This document shows positions 34,126-47,623 of a DNA stretch of 64,000 nt, piece after piece. A program made the position numbers and the translations under genes. The DNA is taken from NCBI GenBank assembly GCA_030737835.1, contig JAUJYN010000024.1:360016-424015 (forward strand), read 5' to 3'. Origin of the DNA: Acorus gramineus (taxonomy: Eukaryota > Streptophyta > Magnoliopsida > Acorales > Acoraceae). Every line of letters starts with the position of its first letter. The first letter of the stretch is position 1. The notes under the pieces are model-generated. The model saw only the letters and a program-made list of their open reading frames with translations. It ran no database searches and was not told the origin of the DNA.

Positions 34126-34600
34126 AAAGCTGTTTGTTTTGACAGAATAAACCCCGATAGTTATGTCTGGATAAGTTAGGATAAGGCCTGATAACTATTC
34201 TCAGAAAATTGTGGAATTGCTTATCAAGGCTTATTTATACCAATGGATAAAAATACCATTTTCTGTCATTTTAAAAAATTTATCTCATCTCACAGACTCA
34301 CACAGATTTCAAAAACTGTCACATCTATCAAATCAATCATATATCTCTCACACTATTCCCAGGGGTATAATTGTCATTTAAAAAATCATAAACTCTTATT
34401 CATCCCTTATCAAACATTTATCATCACTTTATCCAAGGTGAACCAAACAACAAAAAAGTCATTTTTACGTTTCCCAATGAGAATAACAAAAAAAACAACC
34501 AAACAAAAAATTGCTTATTCAGCCTGGATTGTTATCTATCCCAGTATAGCTATCGGGAGCGAATAACCCAATTTTACACCCCATACGGGCCCCTTAAAGC
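34126..34600. mobile_element. MITE-like element, family M1
   Basis: Left end GCTGTTTGTTTTGACAGAAT and right end ATACGGGCCCCTTAAAGC are imperfect inverted relatives of the ends of the next element. The interior (TTATCAAGGC, CCAAACAACAAAAAAGTC) is related in reverse to 34780-35230. The short plus-strand frame here is element sequence. Confidence 0.45.
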
Positions 34601-34779
34601 TAAAAAAAAAGACACCCAAATATAAGGTGGTGGCCTGGTACGAATACAATCTATTTTTTATTAAAAAAATTGAGGTCCCTCACCATATCCCCAAACATAA
34701 TATGCGTTGCAATATGAGTACCTATTGTTATGTAAAAAATTATAAGGTCTTACAATTAATTTTATAAAAAATACAACAA

Positions 34780-35230
34780 ATTTTTTATTTGATACATAAT
34801 AAGATTTATTCTAGAGTATATAATTATATCAGCATAAGTGGGTATAACAGTGAAATAAGTGATTTTATGTTTGGTTGTATTTTAAATTATTCTCGTTAAG
34901 AAACATAATAATAAAATTTTTGTTGTTTAAATAAAGTGTGGATAAGGATTTATAAAAGATAAAAAAATGATGATAGGTAATTTGACATGTGGTTTATAAA
35001 AGGTGATAATAGCTGATTTGACAGTGAATCCAGATATTCTTTAGGCGAAATAACCTAGAATAACTTTAATTTCAAAGGTTGACTGGAATCCATATACCAC
35101 TTTATATCAATTTATTTCTGGCATAGGTTATCCCAATGTATTCACTATATCCAAACATTAAAAATTACTAATTCAGTTTTATTCCAAGTTATTTTGTGTC
35201 TTATTCTGTATCTAAATAGGGGCTAAGGGG
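34780..35230. mobile_element. MITE-like element, family M1
   Basis: Shares GATTTTRTGTTTGGTTGT, GGATAAGGATTTATAAAAG, GGTGATAA and GGAATCCATATACCACTTTA with 38820-39256 and 40665-41100. The ends are imperfect inverted repeats (left TTGATACATAATAAGAT; right reads CCCCTATTTAGATACAGAAT on the minus strand). Confidence 0.5.
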
Positions 35231-36019
35231 ATAGTCTATTGGGATTTTCATAAATAAAAAGTTCAAATATAATGGGGTGGGAATACTATGTATTTTTTAT
35301 TAAAAAAAATTAATTGCAGGTCCTTCACCGTGTCCCCAAACATAATATATGTTGGAACTGAGGACCTATTGTTATCTTAAGGACTTATAATTAATTTTGT
35401 CAAAAATACAACAAATTTTGATGTCTCTCGCTTTCTTTTACCAGTCTGACAGCATTTACACAAAAAAGTTGAATAGACAGAAACAAAACTGACAGCATTT
35501 TCAACTTGTTCAAAAAACAAATCATAAAAAATAAAAGTTGAAAAAAATAAAAAAAGAGTACAAAAATACGGAATATAATATTTTTCCCATCACAGATATT
35601 GTTTGATGTGAAAAAAAATTGAAAAACTTTAAGTAATTAATTTTAAAAAAAAAACTTTTACATATATATATACTCACGTTAAATTTTAATTTTTTTTTAA
35701 AATACACCTAATAACCAACAGTGTGAAAACAATTTATTTTTATTTGATGTAAAAAATAATCAAAATAAATTACAAACAATTGTCTTAATTTTAAAATAAA
35801 GATAATGATATTTTGATTGACCTTGGGATATGATTTACATCTATTTTTCATCTCAATCTTAAAAAATGTGAACAAAAATAAAATCGATAAACTTTTTATC
35901 CCCTCAAATTAAAATGATTTATCCACAAAATTTTAACCTAGGCCTATATATATTTTGAACTATCTCTTTCAGTGCATCACATTTGTTTTTATAAAAAAAA
36001 ACTTGGGTTGTCAAGCATC
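35231..36019. other. Intergenic
   Basis: AT-rich. A fragment resembling 34590-34800 (GTCCCTCACCRTRTCCCCAA, AACATAATATRYGTTG) recurs at about 35325, a small local duplication. Confidence 0.4.
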
Positions 36020-36905
36020 ACATAGTCTTTGCAGTGTCAATGCTTGAGTTTGAATCATTAAAGAATGTGATTTTTTTCAATACGTGGTGACACGATAATA
36101 AAAGTATCAGAATATTAATGTGCATTTCACCCAACTATTTTTCAATCAAATAGAAGAGTTATTTCGTGTCTTTAACTTTCAACCATGAAAAGTTACCCAT
36201 TTATTTAATTGTTTCGAGAAGTGTTGCCAAAAAAAAAAAAACCCATTTAATTGTATGCATATATATACACAAATAGGAGGTAAAAAAGTATTTCTAACCT
36301 TTTTCCTTGTTTATATATAAAAGAGCATTAATAACCTTTTTTTTCTTATATAATTTTTTATCACTTTAAATAGTTGATTATTCAGTCCTCTTTAATATTT
36401 TTTTTCTCTATTCAATGCAAAATGACACTCATACATGAAAAAGTCATATTAGATCAATCTTATTTTTATAATATGTGTTGCCTAAATACACATCTTATAA
36501 AAAATATTTGTTAACAACATATTTAAAAATATTTTTTCTCTTTGTACACCCATTAATTTTGTGTTGACACCACCCACTCCCACAAGTCAAATCAATCTTA
36601 ATGGTTCAAAAAAAAATAAAAATAACCTCAATGAGATTCTTCACATGACTACGAAATAAATCCACTTCATCGATACTAGCCATGTACTCAAATTCAATAA
36701 TCTATACTCAATACAAAAGCTTGAATCAATTTCTTATAAATGAGAATTTTATTTATGTGAGGTGTGGGCGATTATTGAAGGTAACCTTCACCAATATTCT
36801 TAGAATATATTTTAAAGTGACCTATATATAGCGAGATTTTACGTGTAATATTTTGAATATTAAATATTAGATTTGTCACTTATGAATATCCTCATTTAAA
36901 CTTCG
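36020..36905. repeat. Diverged duplicate D1, copy 1
   Basis: Shares, in order, TTTGCAGTGTCA, GTGCATTTCACCCAACTATT, GAGTTATTTCGTGTC, TTGAGTTGACACCACCCACT-like and CGATTATTGAAGG segments with 45155-46040. No gene is seen. Confidence 0.75.
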
Positions 36906-37810
36906 TTAAAGAATAAATAATTATATATCCTAACAAAATTTGATAGGAGGATTATAAGAGATTTGGGAGTTGAGATGGATCATCTCTCAATCTTATAAAT
37001 ATAGCATATATCCATTCAATTATGTATCATTATTGAAACACATTAAAAAGGAACTTAAAGTGAAGACAAAAAAAACTATATTCCATATTTGAAGACCGAA
37101 TTGAAGAGCACCATCAATGGAGCCAAGTATATTTTATATTATTTATAATTATGAAGATCATAAAAATTTAAGATCTAGAACTTCATAAAATATTATTATA
37201 ATGCTTACACAATCTCCTTTCAAAAGTAACAATAAGAGTTCATTAACAAGAAAAATTTCAACTAAGAAATCATAAATTTCATATTTAGGAGAGGAACATT
37301 AATAGTGAAGGTGGAAAAGTTAATAAACAAAACAATTTCTTTAGATCTGTTTTTTAGATGAAGACAAAGATATTAATTAAGAACCCACTAAGAAAACATA
37401 GTAATAACAAAATCATTTTTTTTTTAACTTACCACCTTATTTAGGTATAATTACAATTAAATTAAGATGTAAAATCATTTTTAATTATGTGATAAAAATA
37501 TCCCTCGTGAGGTGTTAATGTTGAAGGAGACATGGAATGACATTTATCATTAATAAAAAGATTTATATAAAACATTTATATCCAAAATAATGATTTTTTA
37601 AAACGCTTTGTAAACTGTAATCTCATAAATAACTTTTTTCCCTTTTCAGATTTTGTCTTTTTAAGATTATTTTTAACTTAAACTAGTTGTAATAAATTTA
37701 CATAAACATACAACAAAATAAATGTTATAAACTCCAAGTTTTAAGTTGTTAGAAATATTTAAATTAAACTATTACATAAAAAGTGTCACGGATAACGTAG
37801 AAATAATAAT
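36906..37810. other. Intergenic
   Basis: AT-rich, no recognisable feature. Confidence 0.4.
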
Positions 37811-38819
37811 ATTAATGAAGTGGACATGAGAACAACAAATTCAGGGAAAAACCAAAGTTACGGGGTTAACAACGTTACCATTTAAATTTCTAAAAGGGAA
37901 AAATTCAAATAACCCCTTATAAATGGCTTGAAATCCACAAAACCCCCTGGATTTTCTTAAAGTCTATATAGCCTTCTAAAAACACATATACAAATCCAAA
38001 AAACACCTAGAGTTAAATTTCTGTCAACAGATGAGAAAAACTCTGCAAATATTCTATTTTATTAACCCTAATTGAAAACACAATATACTAAAAATCTCAA
38101 ACAATTTGTTAAAGTGGAAAAAAATTTATGTAAATGATAATTTTACCCTTTCAGATAAATCATAAAATCATATCCGGATGGATAAAATCAACATTTATAT
38201 AGGTTTTTTTTATATTTTTAACACATTACAAGGGGTTTTAAGTATACTATATTTTTAATCAGTGTTAATTAAACAGAATATTCACATAATAATCCTATCA
38301 AAAAAATTTAATTCAAAAAACTATTTAAATTTATATAAGTGTTTTCATATATTATGTGGACTTATATAGATTTCAGGCATTTTGGTGAGGGTTATTGGGA
38401 TATTTTCCTTTTTAAAAATAAACACATTGGATACCTCATCTTTTTCACAATTTTCACCCATGACAAAACCCCCATCAACCGATTTTTCACATTTTTGTAC
38501 TCCACTCACACTCCATCAAAATCATCAATCACCTACCTGCACTCTCTCTTATTCATCCTCTTATCATAGAAAGTTGATTGAATGCAAAAGTGAAGGGTGA
38601 TGGATGATTGAATAAAGAAAGAAGTGAAGGGTGATTGAATGCAAAATGAAGGGTGTCTTGTCCCATCAACATCAACTCATTTAAAAAAAATTTAAAAGAT
38701 TTTTAAATTTTAAATTTCAATAACACGCATGATTTAGTGATTGGTCCATTATTTCTTCATATTACATTCCTTAGTTTAAATGATATATTCTTTTTTAGCC
38801 CCCCGTTAAAAATGGAAAT

Positions 38820-39256
38820 AAGATTTATTATTGGGTATATATTTATCTAAGCATAAGTGAATATAAATAAGGATAAAGTGATTTTGTGTTTGGTTGTCCT
38901 TTGAATTATTCTCGTTGGTAAACGTAAGAATAAATGTTTTGTTGTTTAGGTAAAATGTGAAAAATGTATGGATAAGGATTTATAAAAGGTGAAAAAATAA
39001 TGATAGTTGATTTGATAGGTGATTTATAAAAGGTGATAACAGTTGATTTGACAGTAGGCCCACATATTCTTTGAGTGGAATAACCTAGGATAACTTTAAT
39101 TCTAGGGGTTGGTTGGAATCCATATACCACTTTATACCAATTTATTCTGACATACTTTATCAGGGGTTATCCGGGGTTTTCAAACCGGATTTATCCCTTA
39201 TCCGAGGTTATCCGGGGTTGTCCGAGGGCTTATTCCCAAAACAAGCAGGGGCTAGT
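38820..39256. mobile_element. MITE family M1 in array B unit 1
   Basis: Inserted between TATTCTTTTTTAGCCC and CAGGGAATAGTAAGAAAATC. Unit 3 has neither. Near the right end is a small cluster of GGTTATCCGGGGTT repeats. Confidence 0.55.
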
Positions 39257-40664
39257 CTCTCCCAGGGAATAGTAAGAAAATCAAACAATTTAGTGATAGA
39301 TCCCTTCAAAGACTAATAAGAAACATATCTTTTGAACCTATAGACTTAATCTGTAATATGAAGAAGAGAGAAATCGATCATTAAGTCGAATGATTTACAG
39401 TACGCCTGTCCTTCGGACGGATACGGATCAGATATATTAATATTCATATCTTAACTTTTAGATTTTAATACGGATATTAATTTTCGAATTCAGATATCTT
39501 CGGATATGGATCGGTTACCAATATTTTTTTGGATAACATACATGTTTAAATATTAACATTAATTTAGATAATTAAGTAATATTCTAGAGAGATATGAAAA
39601 TTAAAATTGAGATTTTAATTTTAATTCTTTCTTTCAGATATCATACGAGAGCAATAATATTAATGAAGTGGACATGAGAACAACAAATTCAGGGAAAAAC
39701 CAAAATTACGGGGTTAACAACGTTACCATTTAAATTTCTAAAAGGGAAAAATTCAAATAACTCCTTATAAATGGCTTGAAATCCACAAAACCCCCTGGAT
39801 TTTCTTAAAGTCTATATAGCCTTCTAAAAACACATATACAAATCCAAAAAACACCTAGAGTTAAATTTCTGTCAACAGATGAGAAAAATTCTGCAATTAT
39901 TTTATTTTATTAACCCTAATTGAAAACACAACATACTAAAAACCTTAAACAATTTGTTGAAGTGGAAAAAAATTTATGTAAATAATAATTTTACGCTTTC
40001 AGATATATCATAAAATCCTATTCGGATGGGTAAAATCAACATTTATATAGGATTTTTTATATTTTTAACATATTGTAAGGGGTTTTAAGTATACTATATT
40101 TTTAATCAGTGTTAATTAAACAGAATATTCACAGAATAATCCTAATCTGTTAAAAAAAAAAATTTAAAAAACTATTTGAATTTATATAAGTGTTTTTATA
40201 GATTATTTAGATTTATATAGATTTCAAACATTTTGTTGAGGGTTATTTGGATATTTTTCTTTTTAAAATAAACACACTGGATACCTCATCTTTTTCACAA
40301 TTTTCACCCATGACAAAAACCCCATCAACCGATTTTTCACATTTTTGTCACTCACACAGTCACACTCCATCCCAATCACCTACCTGCACTCTCTCTTATT
40401 CATCATCTTATCATAGAAAGTTGATTTAATGCAAAAGTGCAGGGTGATGGATGATTGAATAAAGAAAGAAGTGAAGGGTGATTGAATGCAAAAATGAAGG
40501 GTGTCTTGTCCCATCAACATCAACTCATTTAAAAAAAATTTAAAAGGTTTTTAAATTTTAAATTTCAATAACACATGTGATTTACTGATTGGTCCCTTAT
40601 TTCTTCCTATTACATTCCTTAGTTTAAATGATATATTCTTTTTTAACCCTCCGTTAAAAATGAA

Positions 40665-41100
40665 AATAAGATTTATTATTGGGTATATATTTATCTAAGT
40701 ATAAGTGAATATAAATAAGGATAAAGTGATTTTGTGTTTGGTTGTCCTTTGAATTATTCTCGTTGGTAAACGTAAGAATAAATGTTTTGTTGTTTAGGTA
40801 AAATGTGAAAAATGTATGGATGAGGATTTATAAAAGATGAAAAAATAATGATAGTTGATTTGATAGGTGATTTATAAAAGGTGATAACAGTTGATTTGAC
40901 AGTAGGCCCACATATTCTTTGAGTGGAATAACCTAGGATAACTTTAATTCTAGGGGTTGGTTGGAATCCATATACCACTTTATACCAATTTATTCTGACA
41001 TACTTTATCAGGGGTTATCCGGGGTTTCCAAACCGGATTTATCCCTTATCCGAGGTTATCCGGGGTTATCCGATGGCTTATTCCAAAAACAAGCAGGGGC
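40665..41100. mobile_element. MITE family M1 in array B unit 2
   Basis: Same element and same flanks as in unit 1, so copied with the unit. Confidence 0.55.
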
Positions 41101-42605
41101 TAGTCTCTCCTAGGGAATAGTAAGAAAATCAAACAATTTAGTGATAGATCCCTTCAAAGACTAATAAGAAACATATCTTTTGAACCTATAGACTTAATCT
41201 GTAATATGAAGAAGAGAGAAATCGATCATTAAGTCGAATGATTTACAGTACGCCTGTCCTTCGGACGGATACGGATCAGATATATTAATATTCATATCTT
41301 AACTTTTAGATTTTAATACGGATATTAATTTTCGAATTCGGATATCTTCGGATATGGATCGGTTACCAATATTTTTTGGATAACATACATGTTTAAATAT
41401 TAACATTAATTTAGATAATTAAGTAATATTCTAGAGAGATATGAAAATTAAAATTGAGATTTTAATTCTGATTCTTTCTTTCAGATATCATACGAGAGCA
41501 ATAATATTAATGAAGTGGACATGAGAACAACAAATTCAGGGAAAAACCAAAATTACGGGGTTAACAACGTTACCATTTAAATTTCTAAAAGGGAAAAATT
41601 CAAATAACTCCTTATAAATGGCTTGAAATCCACAAAACCCCCTGGATTTTCTTAAAGTCTATATAGCCTTCTAAAAACACATATACAAATCCAAAAAACA
41701 CCTAGAGTTAAATTTCTGTCAACAGATGAGAAAAATTCTGCAATTATTTTATTTTATTAACCCTAATTGAAAACACAACATACTAAAAACCTTAAACAAT
41801 TTATTGAAGTGGAAAAAAAATTATGTAAATAATAATTTTACCCTTCCAGATAAATCATAAAATCCTATTCGGATGGATAAAATCAACATTTATATAGGAT
41901 TTTTTATATTTTTAACACATTATAAGGAGTTTTAAGTATACTATATTTTTAATCAGTGTTAATTAAATAGAATATTCACAGAATAATCCTAATCTGTTAA
42001 ATAAAATTTAATTCAAGAAACTATTTAAATTTATATAAGTGTTTTTATAGATTATTTGGATTTATATGGATTTTAGAAATTTTGCTGAGGGTTATTTGGA
42101 TATATTTTTTTTTTTTAAAATAAACACATTGGATCCCTCATCTTTTTCACAATTTTCACCCATGACAAAAACCCCATCAACCGATTTTTCACATTTTTGT
42201 CACCCACGCTCCAATCCCAATCATCAATCACCTACATGCACTCTCCCTTATACATCACAGGGTTAAAGTGATTGAATGCAAAAGTGATAGGTGATTAATG
42301 ATTGAAGAAAGAAAGAAGTGAAGGGTGATTTGAACGTAAAAGTGAAGGGTGTCTTGTTCTATTATTAAAAAAGGGAGCATTTGTCCCATCAACATCAACT
42401 CATTTAGAAAAAATTTAAATTTTTTCTGAATTTTAATTATTAAGTCTCTTGTTTAAACTATATATTCTTTTTTATCTTCTAGATAATAATAAAAAAATTA
42501 AATAATTCAATAATAAATTTCTTTAAAAACTAATAAGAAACATATCATTTGAATCTATAGACTTAATCTATAATATGAAGAAGAGAGTAATCGATCACTA
42601 AGTTG

Positions 42606-43077
42606 AGCCTGTTAATCGGATGGATACGGATCAGATATGTTAATATTCATATCCTAACTTTTGAATTTTAATACGAATATTAATTTTTGAATTCGAATTC
42701 CTTCAGATACGGATCGGATACAAATATTTTTCGAATAACATACATGTTTAAATATTAACATTAATTTAGATAATTAAGTGATATTCTACAGAGATATGAA
42801 AATTAAAATTGAGATTTTAAAGTTGATTCTTTCTTTCAGATATCATACATTGAAAATCTAATAGTATTATAATATATTATCATTGTTATTAATCATACAA
42901 GATAATAATATGAGCAATATATAACACAAATAAATATATTCTTTATAATATATATTGGATGCTAATATTTTTAGGATCGGATGTCCATATTCACACTCTG
43001 GATCTTCCAATATCGTATTTCTAATTTTTCGGATATGGATTAGGATCGGATTTGGATTTTTTTTTGGATAATTGGTG
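42606..43077. mobile_element. hAT-like element, full-length relative of the truncated copies in array B
   Basis: Left part GCCTGTTAATCGGATGGATA and right part GATAATTGGTGGGCTTA resemble hAT ends weakly. Subterminal GGATCGGAT / CGGATATGGATCGG motifs recur on both sides. Units 1 and 2 of array B contain only the left ~250 bases (39405-39650, 41250-41497). Flanks suggest an ATTTACA target duplication, but a deletion at the left side prevents proof. Confidence 0.4.
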
Positions 43078-43079
43078 GG

Positions 43080-43700
43080 CTTAATTTACATGGACTTAAA
43101 ATTAAAAAAAAACCCTTTTTTTATTGTTTTCAATTCTTTTTAATCTCAAATCCATTCATTAACTCTAATTATATATATATCATTTAATTCATTACTAATA
43201 TATATTTTAATTTTTATAAAAATATTTAAATATTATATGAAATACATGATTTTCATAAAATAAAACCATCAACCGCGTTTTTAAAATTAAGTGCAATTTT
43301 TTGCATTGGAAAGACATGCTTTAAAAAAGTTATTTTTTTTGTAGAGTATATTTCTTAGAAAACAAAGATAACAAGTTTTCTTAAAAATAAATTTTAATAA
43401 ATTATTTTACACAAAAACATTTTATTCATATAGACTTAAAACGGAGCATATGTATATATCCATTCTACAATATAAAAATAATTTAAACTTAACAACCCTT
43501 TATTTAAATATAAATTAATAAAATAGAATAACTCGAACGATTAACAAATTAATTATTCGAATTAATGTTCATCCGTTTCCATTCAACAAATTAAATAAGA
43601 TACTGTTAGGTTGTGCGTAAGTCATTAATAAAATAAATAAAAAAAAAGAAGTGTGCAATCTGACACTCCAACATTGGAATTTCACAATTTTTTTTTTTTT
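43080..43700. repeat. Diverged duplicate D2, copy 1
   Basis: Shares CCTTTTTTTATTGTTTTCAA, TCTCAAATCCATT, GCATTGGAAAGACATGCTT and GTGCAATCTGACACTCCAAC-like segments in order with 48445-48905. Confidence 0.75.
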
Positions 43701-44054
43701 CATAACAGAGGGACCTGATAGCTGGATTTATGGTCTGAGTAGACTATCTTCATCTGTGTATCTCAAAATCCACAGAAATACATATGAGTTAAGTTAGCGC
43801 CATGACTCGATAGTCGATCCCACAACCTACCTATAACACTGGTAAGTCCAGACCGTTCTGATACGGCTATTGCTCGATATCAACAGTCTATTTTGAGATG
43901 CCTTTTCTCATGAATGACACATCGAAAACTTGTGTACATGCATACTTCCACTAAAAAAATAAATAAATAAATAAATAAAATAAACTGTATGAGCATAATT
44001 TTGTTGTTCTTGAGGCTGGTTGTAGTATGTATTTATTTATTTAATTCTGAGGCT

Positions 44055-44058
<4 letters not shown>
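43701..44058. other. Unassigned insertion with (TAAA)n tail
   Basis: A block with more balanced base composition (about 43706-43950) ends in ATAAATAAATAAATAAATAA. The D2 partner has a different insert at this place. A retroposon is possible, but no promoter boxes or target duplication could be shown. Confidence 0.3.

Positions 44059-44059
<1 letters not shown>

Positions 44060-44094
<35 letters not shown>
44060..44094. repeat. Poly-T tract, ~35 bases
   Basis: The longest homopolymer in the window. Length in an assembly is unreliable. Confidence 0.85.
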
Positions 44095-44095
<1 letters not shown>

Positions 44096-44099
44096 GGTG

Positions 44100-44700
44100 A
44101 AGAGGCAAGTTGTGGTTGGTTGTATCATAACTTCGGACTTATAATCACAGCCTATAATAATGGTAAAAAGTCATTTATTGGGGTCATAAATATATTTTTT
44201 TTAGTGATATTTGGGGTTATGAATATGGTAAAAATTAAACCCCATTTTGTGGGTCACTTGAGTTATTTGGATATGAATAATGTTAATGTATTCTGAAATT
44301 AATAATCATTATGATATATAAATTAAAAAAATAAAATTATTTTTTTCGATTGTATTATTAGTTATATGTAAAAATTAAATTTTTATTATTATTTGACTAA
44401 CCATGAATATCTTATATATAAAAGATGAATGGAATGTGAATAAAAATTTATAAAATATAAAAAAATTGATTTGATACGTGTGTCTCGTATTCAGAAGAGG
44501 TGATAATTGATAATTTAACACGTAAATTCTTCTTATACCACTAGAATATATTATGTGGAATAAGACAATTCTAGTGACAATTTAGAATGCTAATACAATG
44601 TTATTTCTAACTTATTCTAGCAAACAAAAAGATTTCTACGATTTATTCTTACATATTCCATCTTATTTCATTTATTACTATACCTAACCATGGGAAAAGT
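44100..44700. repeat. Diverged duplicate D3, copy 1 (includes an M1-like element)
   Basis: Matches 50135-50745: TGGTTGGTTG, AGTGATATTTGGGGT, ATGAATATGGTAA and an M1-like segment (GAGGTGATAA, CTAACTTATTC, CTACCTAACCA type) occur in the same order. Confidence 0.75.
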
Positions 44701-45154
44701 ATTACATGGGCCCAAAGTTTAAGGGGTCATTGACAAGCCTCATTAGGTGTCATTTTTTCATTGGTTGACTGTTTAACTTCTATAAAGAATTAAATAGGCC
44801 CTAATTTATGGACCTCATTCACAAGTCCCATTAGATTTTCTTTCTTATTGGTTGCTCAGTTGACTTTTACTAAACGGTAAAAATGTAAAATACAATACTA
44901 CCATTCATTTATAATCAACGGAAAAACATTTTTTCATGTTGTTTTGTTCTCGTATAACCTATTCCCATTTTCTATTTTACCCTCCTAAGCAATCTCCTAC
45001 TTCAAAAATCTATTCTGGTCGGTATGCTTATCTCTGACGACCGGCGTCATTATTTTTGAATTTCTCTAACCGCCCTCTATTATATAAGAGGTGGTTTGGA
45101 TATTTTTCGAGTCCTCTCCCTACCTCCTCCGATCCTCACCTCCTTTGTTTTTGC
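44701..45154. other. Intergenic
   Basis: Two related short blocks (CATTAGGTGTCATTTTTTCA and CATTAGATTTTCTTTCTTAT) suggest a small duplication. Nothing else. Confidence 0.4.
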
Positions 45155-46040
45155 AGTGTCAGTGAATGTGATTTTTTTTTTTCAATGTGCAGTGACACAA
45201 TAATGAAAATATCAGAATGCTAACGTGCATTTCACCCAACTATTTTTCAATCAGATTAAAGAGTTATTTCGTGTCCTGTACTTTCAACCATGAAAAGATT
45301 CCACATTTAATTGTTTCCAGGTGATGCCAAAAATAAACAAAACCCATTTAAAAGGTTAGAAATGCTCTTTTACCTTCCATTTGTGGGTAACCTTTTTTTT
45401 TTTCTCATGTAATTTTTTTTCACTTTAAATAGTAGATTATTTAGTCTTTCCTAAATTTTTTTTTCTCAAGTCAATGCAAAATGACACACATACATGAATT
45501 GTTATATTATATCCCATGTATTAAGATAAAATAATTTTATTAGGTAATTAGATCAATCTTACTTTTATAACATGTGTTGCATAAATATACATCTTATAAA
45601 AAATATTCGTCTGCAAAATATTTAAAAATATTTTTTTTCTCTTTATACACCCATTAAACTTGAGTTGACACCACCCACTCCCACAAGGTATATCAGTGCT
45701 CTCCTATATTGCTAGAAGTCAAATCAACATCAATGAGTTCACAAAAAAAAAAAAACAAACACAACATCAATGAGATTTTTCACGTGATCATGAAATAAAT
45801 CCCCTCCATCAATACTAAGGCACATACTCAAATGCAATAATCCTCGCTAAACAGACTCAGTACATAAGCTTGAATCAATTTTTTTTATAAATGAGAATAG
45901 TATATATGTGAGGTCGAGGCGATTATTGAAGGCAACCTTCACCAATATTTTTAGAATATATTTTAAAATGATCAATATAGAGAAATTTCATGTGTAATAT
46001 TTTAAATTTTAAATATTAGATTTGTCACTTACGAATAATA
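45155..46040. repeat. Diverged duplicate D1, copy 2
   Basis: Partner of 36020-36905, same orientation. Confidence 0.75.
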
Positions 46041-46135
46041 TTATATATTAATAAGTGTATATTATGTTTGATGCGCGGTTTCATGCACTTTGTCCATTAC
46101 ATGGTCGAGGGCGACTGTATTAATTAACTTTTTAT

Positions 46136-46616
46136 TAGAGCTGCAATTTGGGTCTGGTTGAACCCAAACTCGACCGGTTGAACCTGATTTTTATGTGGGT
46201 TGGGTTGATCAAATCGGGTTCAGGTTTGGGTTGACCTCATACACAACCCGACCCAACCCGAACCCGTAAATTAATAGTTAAAAAAAAATCATGGCCGTTC
46301 ATTCTGTAGCTTCTAATATGGGTAGTCCAAATTTTAGGTAAACTGACTAATCTTACGGATTGGGTCGGGTTGATTTATTAATTTGCGCATCATGTTAGAA
46401 ATTCAGGTTGGGTCGGGTTGGTCCAATTCGGGTTGAAAATCGGGTTGGGTCGGGTTGGTCCAATTCGGGTTGAGTCGGGTTGGTTTATTTAATTACGGGT
46501 TGGGTTCAGGTTGGTCCAATTTGGGTTGAAAATCAGATTGGATCGAGTTAGGGTTGAGTAGCTTGAAATTCGGATTGGGATCAATCTGAACCCAACCTGC
46601 CCAAGTTACAGCCATA
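46136..46616. mobile_element. Non-autonomous hAT element, 481 bp
   Basis: The 8-bp target duplication CTTTTTAT lies at 46128-46135 and 46617-46624. Ends are TAGAGCTGCAATTTGGG and, inverted, TATGGCTGTAACTTGGG (13 of 17 identical). Subterminal CGGGTTGGGTCGGGTT repeats fill much of the element. No transposase. Confidence 0.8.
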
Positions 46617-46629
46617 CTTTTTATCTTCA

Positions 46630-47615
46630 AATTCGTTATTTTATTAGGAAAAATTCAAATAACCCCCCTGGAGACTCTAAAATCCATATAACCCCTTATT
46701 TTTTGTAAAGTCCATGTAATCCCTTGAAACACCCATATAAATTCAAATAATCATTGAGTGAAACTTTTATTGACAGATGAAGAATATTTAACGAACATTT
46801 TATTTAGTTAACCCTGATTGAAAATACAATACAAAAAGTGAGAAATAAGTTATGGCGATTGAATGCAAAAGTGAATGTGTCTTGTCCCATCATCAAAAGA
46901 GAGAAAAGGGAGAAATGAAGGTATCTTGTCCCGTCATCAAAAAAAAGGGAGAAGGGAGAGGAGACTTTCCCATTATCCAAAGGGGATCCTCGCTCGCATC
47001 CATTTCAGTTTTTATAATTTTTCCACATAGAGTTGTGCCATTACAGTTTTTTCACATTTTTGTACCGAAAAATTGTAAAGAAAGTAATAAAGAAGTCATA
47101 ATGATTGAATGCAAAAGTGAACGTGTCTTGTCCCATCATCAAAAGAGAGAGAGGGGAGAGGAGACTTTCCCATCATCCAAAGGGGACCCCCCCTCTCCCC
47201 GTATCAATTACATTTTTTTCACAGGGGGTTGTACTAATACAGTTTTTCACATTTTTGTCACACATGGTTATAATGAAAGTAAGAAAGAAATCATGGTGAT
47301 TGAATGCAAAAGTGAAGGTGTCTTATCCCATTTCTCATTTTGGTCACAAGGGTTGTAATAGAAAGTACGAAAGATGTCACGGGTGATTGAATACAAAAAG
47401 TGAATATGTCATGTCCCATCATCAAAATATGGGAGATGAGATTTTCCCATCATCCAAAGGAGAGCACTTGTCCCATCAGCATCAACACATTCAAAAAAAT
47501 TTTTAAGGATTTTTTATTTTAAGTACCAGTAAACTATATGATTTAGTGATTGATTCCTCATTTTTTCATATTACAAAATAAGTCCCCAGTTTAAATGAAA
47601 TATTCTTTTTTGTCC
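46630..47615. repeat. Diverged relative of the array B unit, with internal ~200-245-bp repeats
   Basis: Begins with AAAAATTCAAATAACCCC as in array B. The segment TTGAATGCAAAAGTGAA followed by GTGTCTTGTCCCATCATC occurs at about 46857, 47103, 47299 and, weaker, 47385. The 168-residue open frame here reads this repeat and is not a credible gene. Confidence 0.7.
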
Positions 47616-47623
47616 CTCCTAGG

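Larger units (their letters stand above)
37811..42605. repeat. Array B: tandem ~1.85-kb unit, 2.6 copies
   Basis: Units begin ATTAATGAAGTGGACATGAG at 37811, 39659 and 41506 (periods 1848 and 1847). Units 1 and 2 are nearly identical and include an M1 MITE and the left part of a hAT-like element. Unit 3 is more diverged, lacks the MITE and runs into the rest of the hAT-like element. The short frames around 38339-38600, 40247-40429 and 42066-42266 are the same repeat segment in each unit and not credible genes. Confidence 0.9.

Noticed and set aside
46852..47358. 168-codon frame
   Set aside because: It consists of the repeated TTGAATGCAAAAGTGAA / GTCTTGTCCCATCATC segment and relates to array B, which has no coding capacity in other copies.
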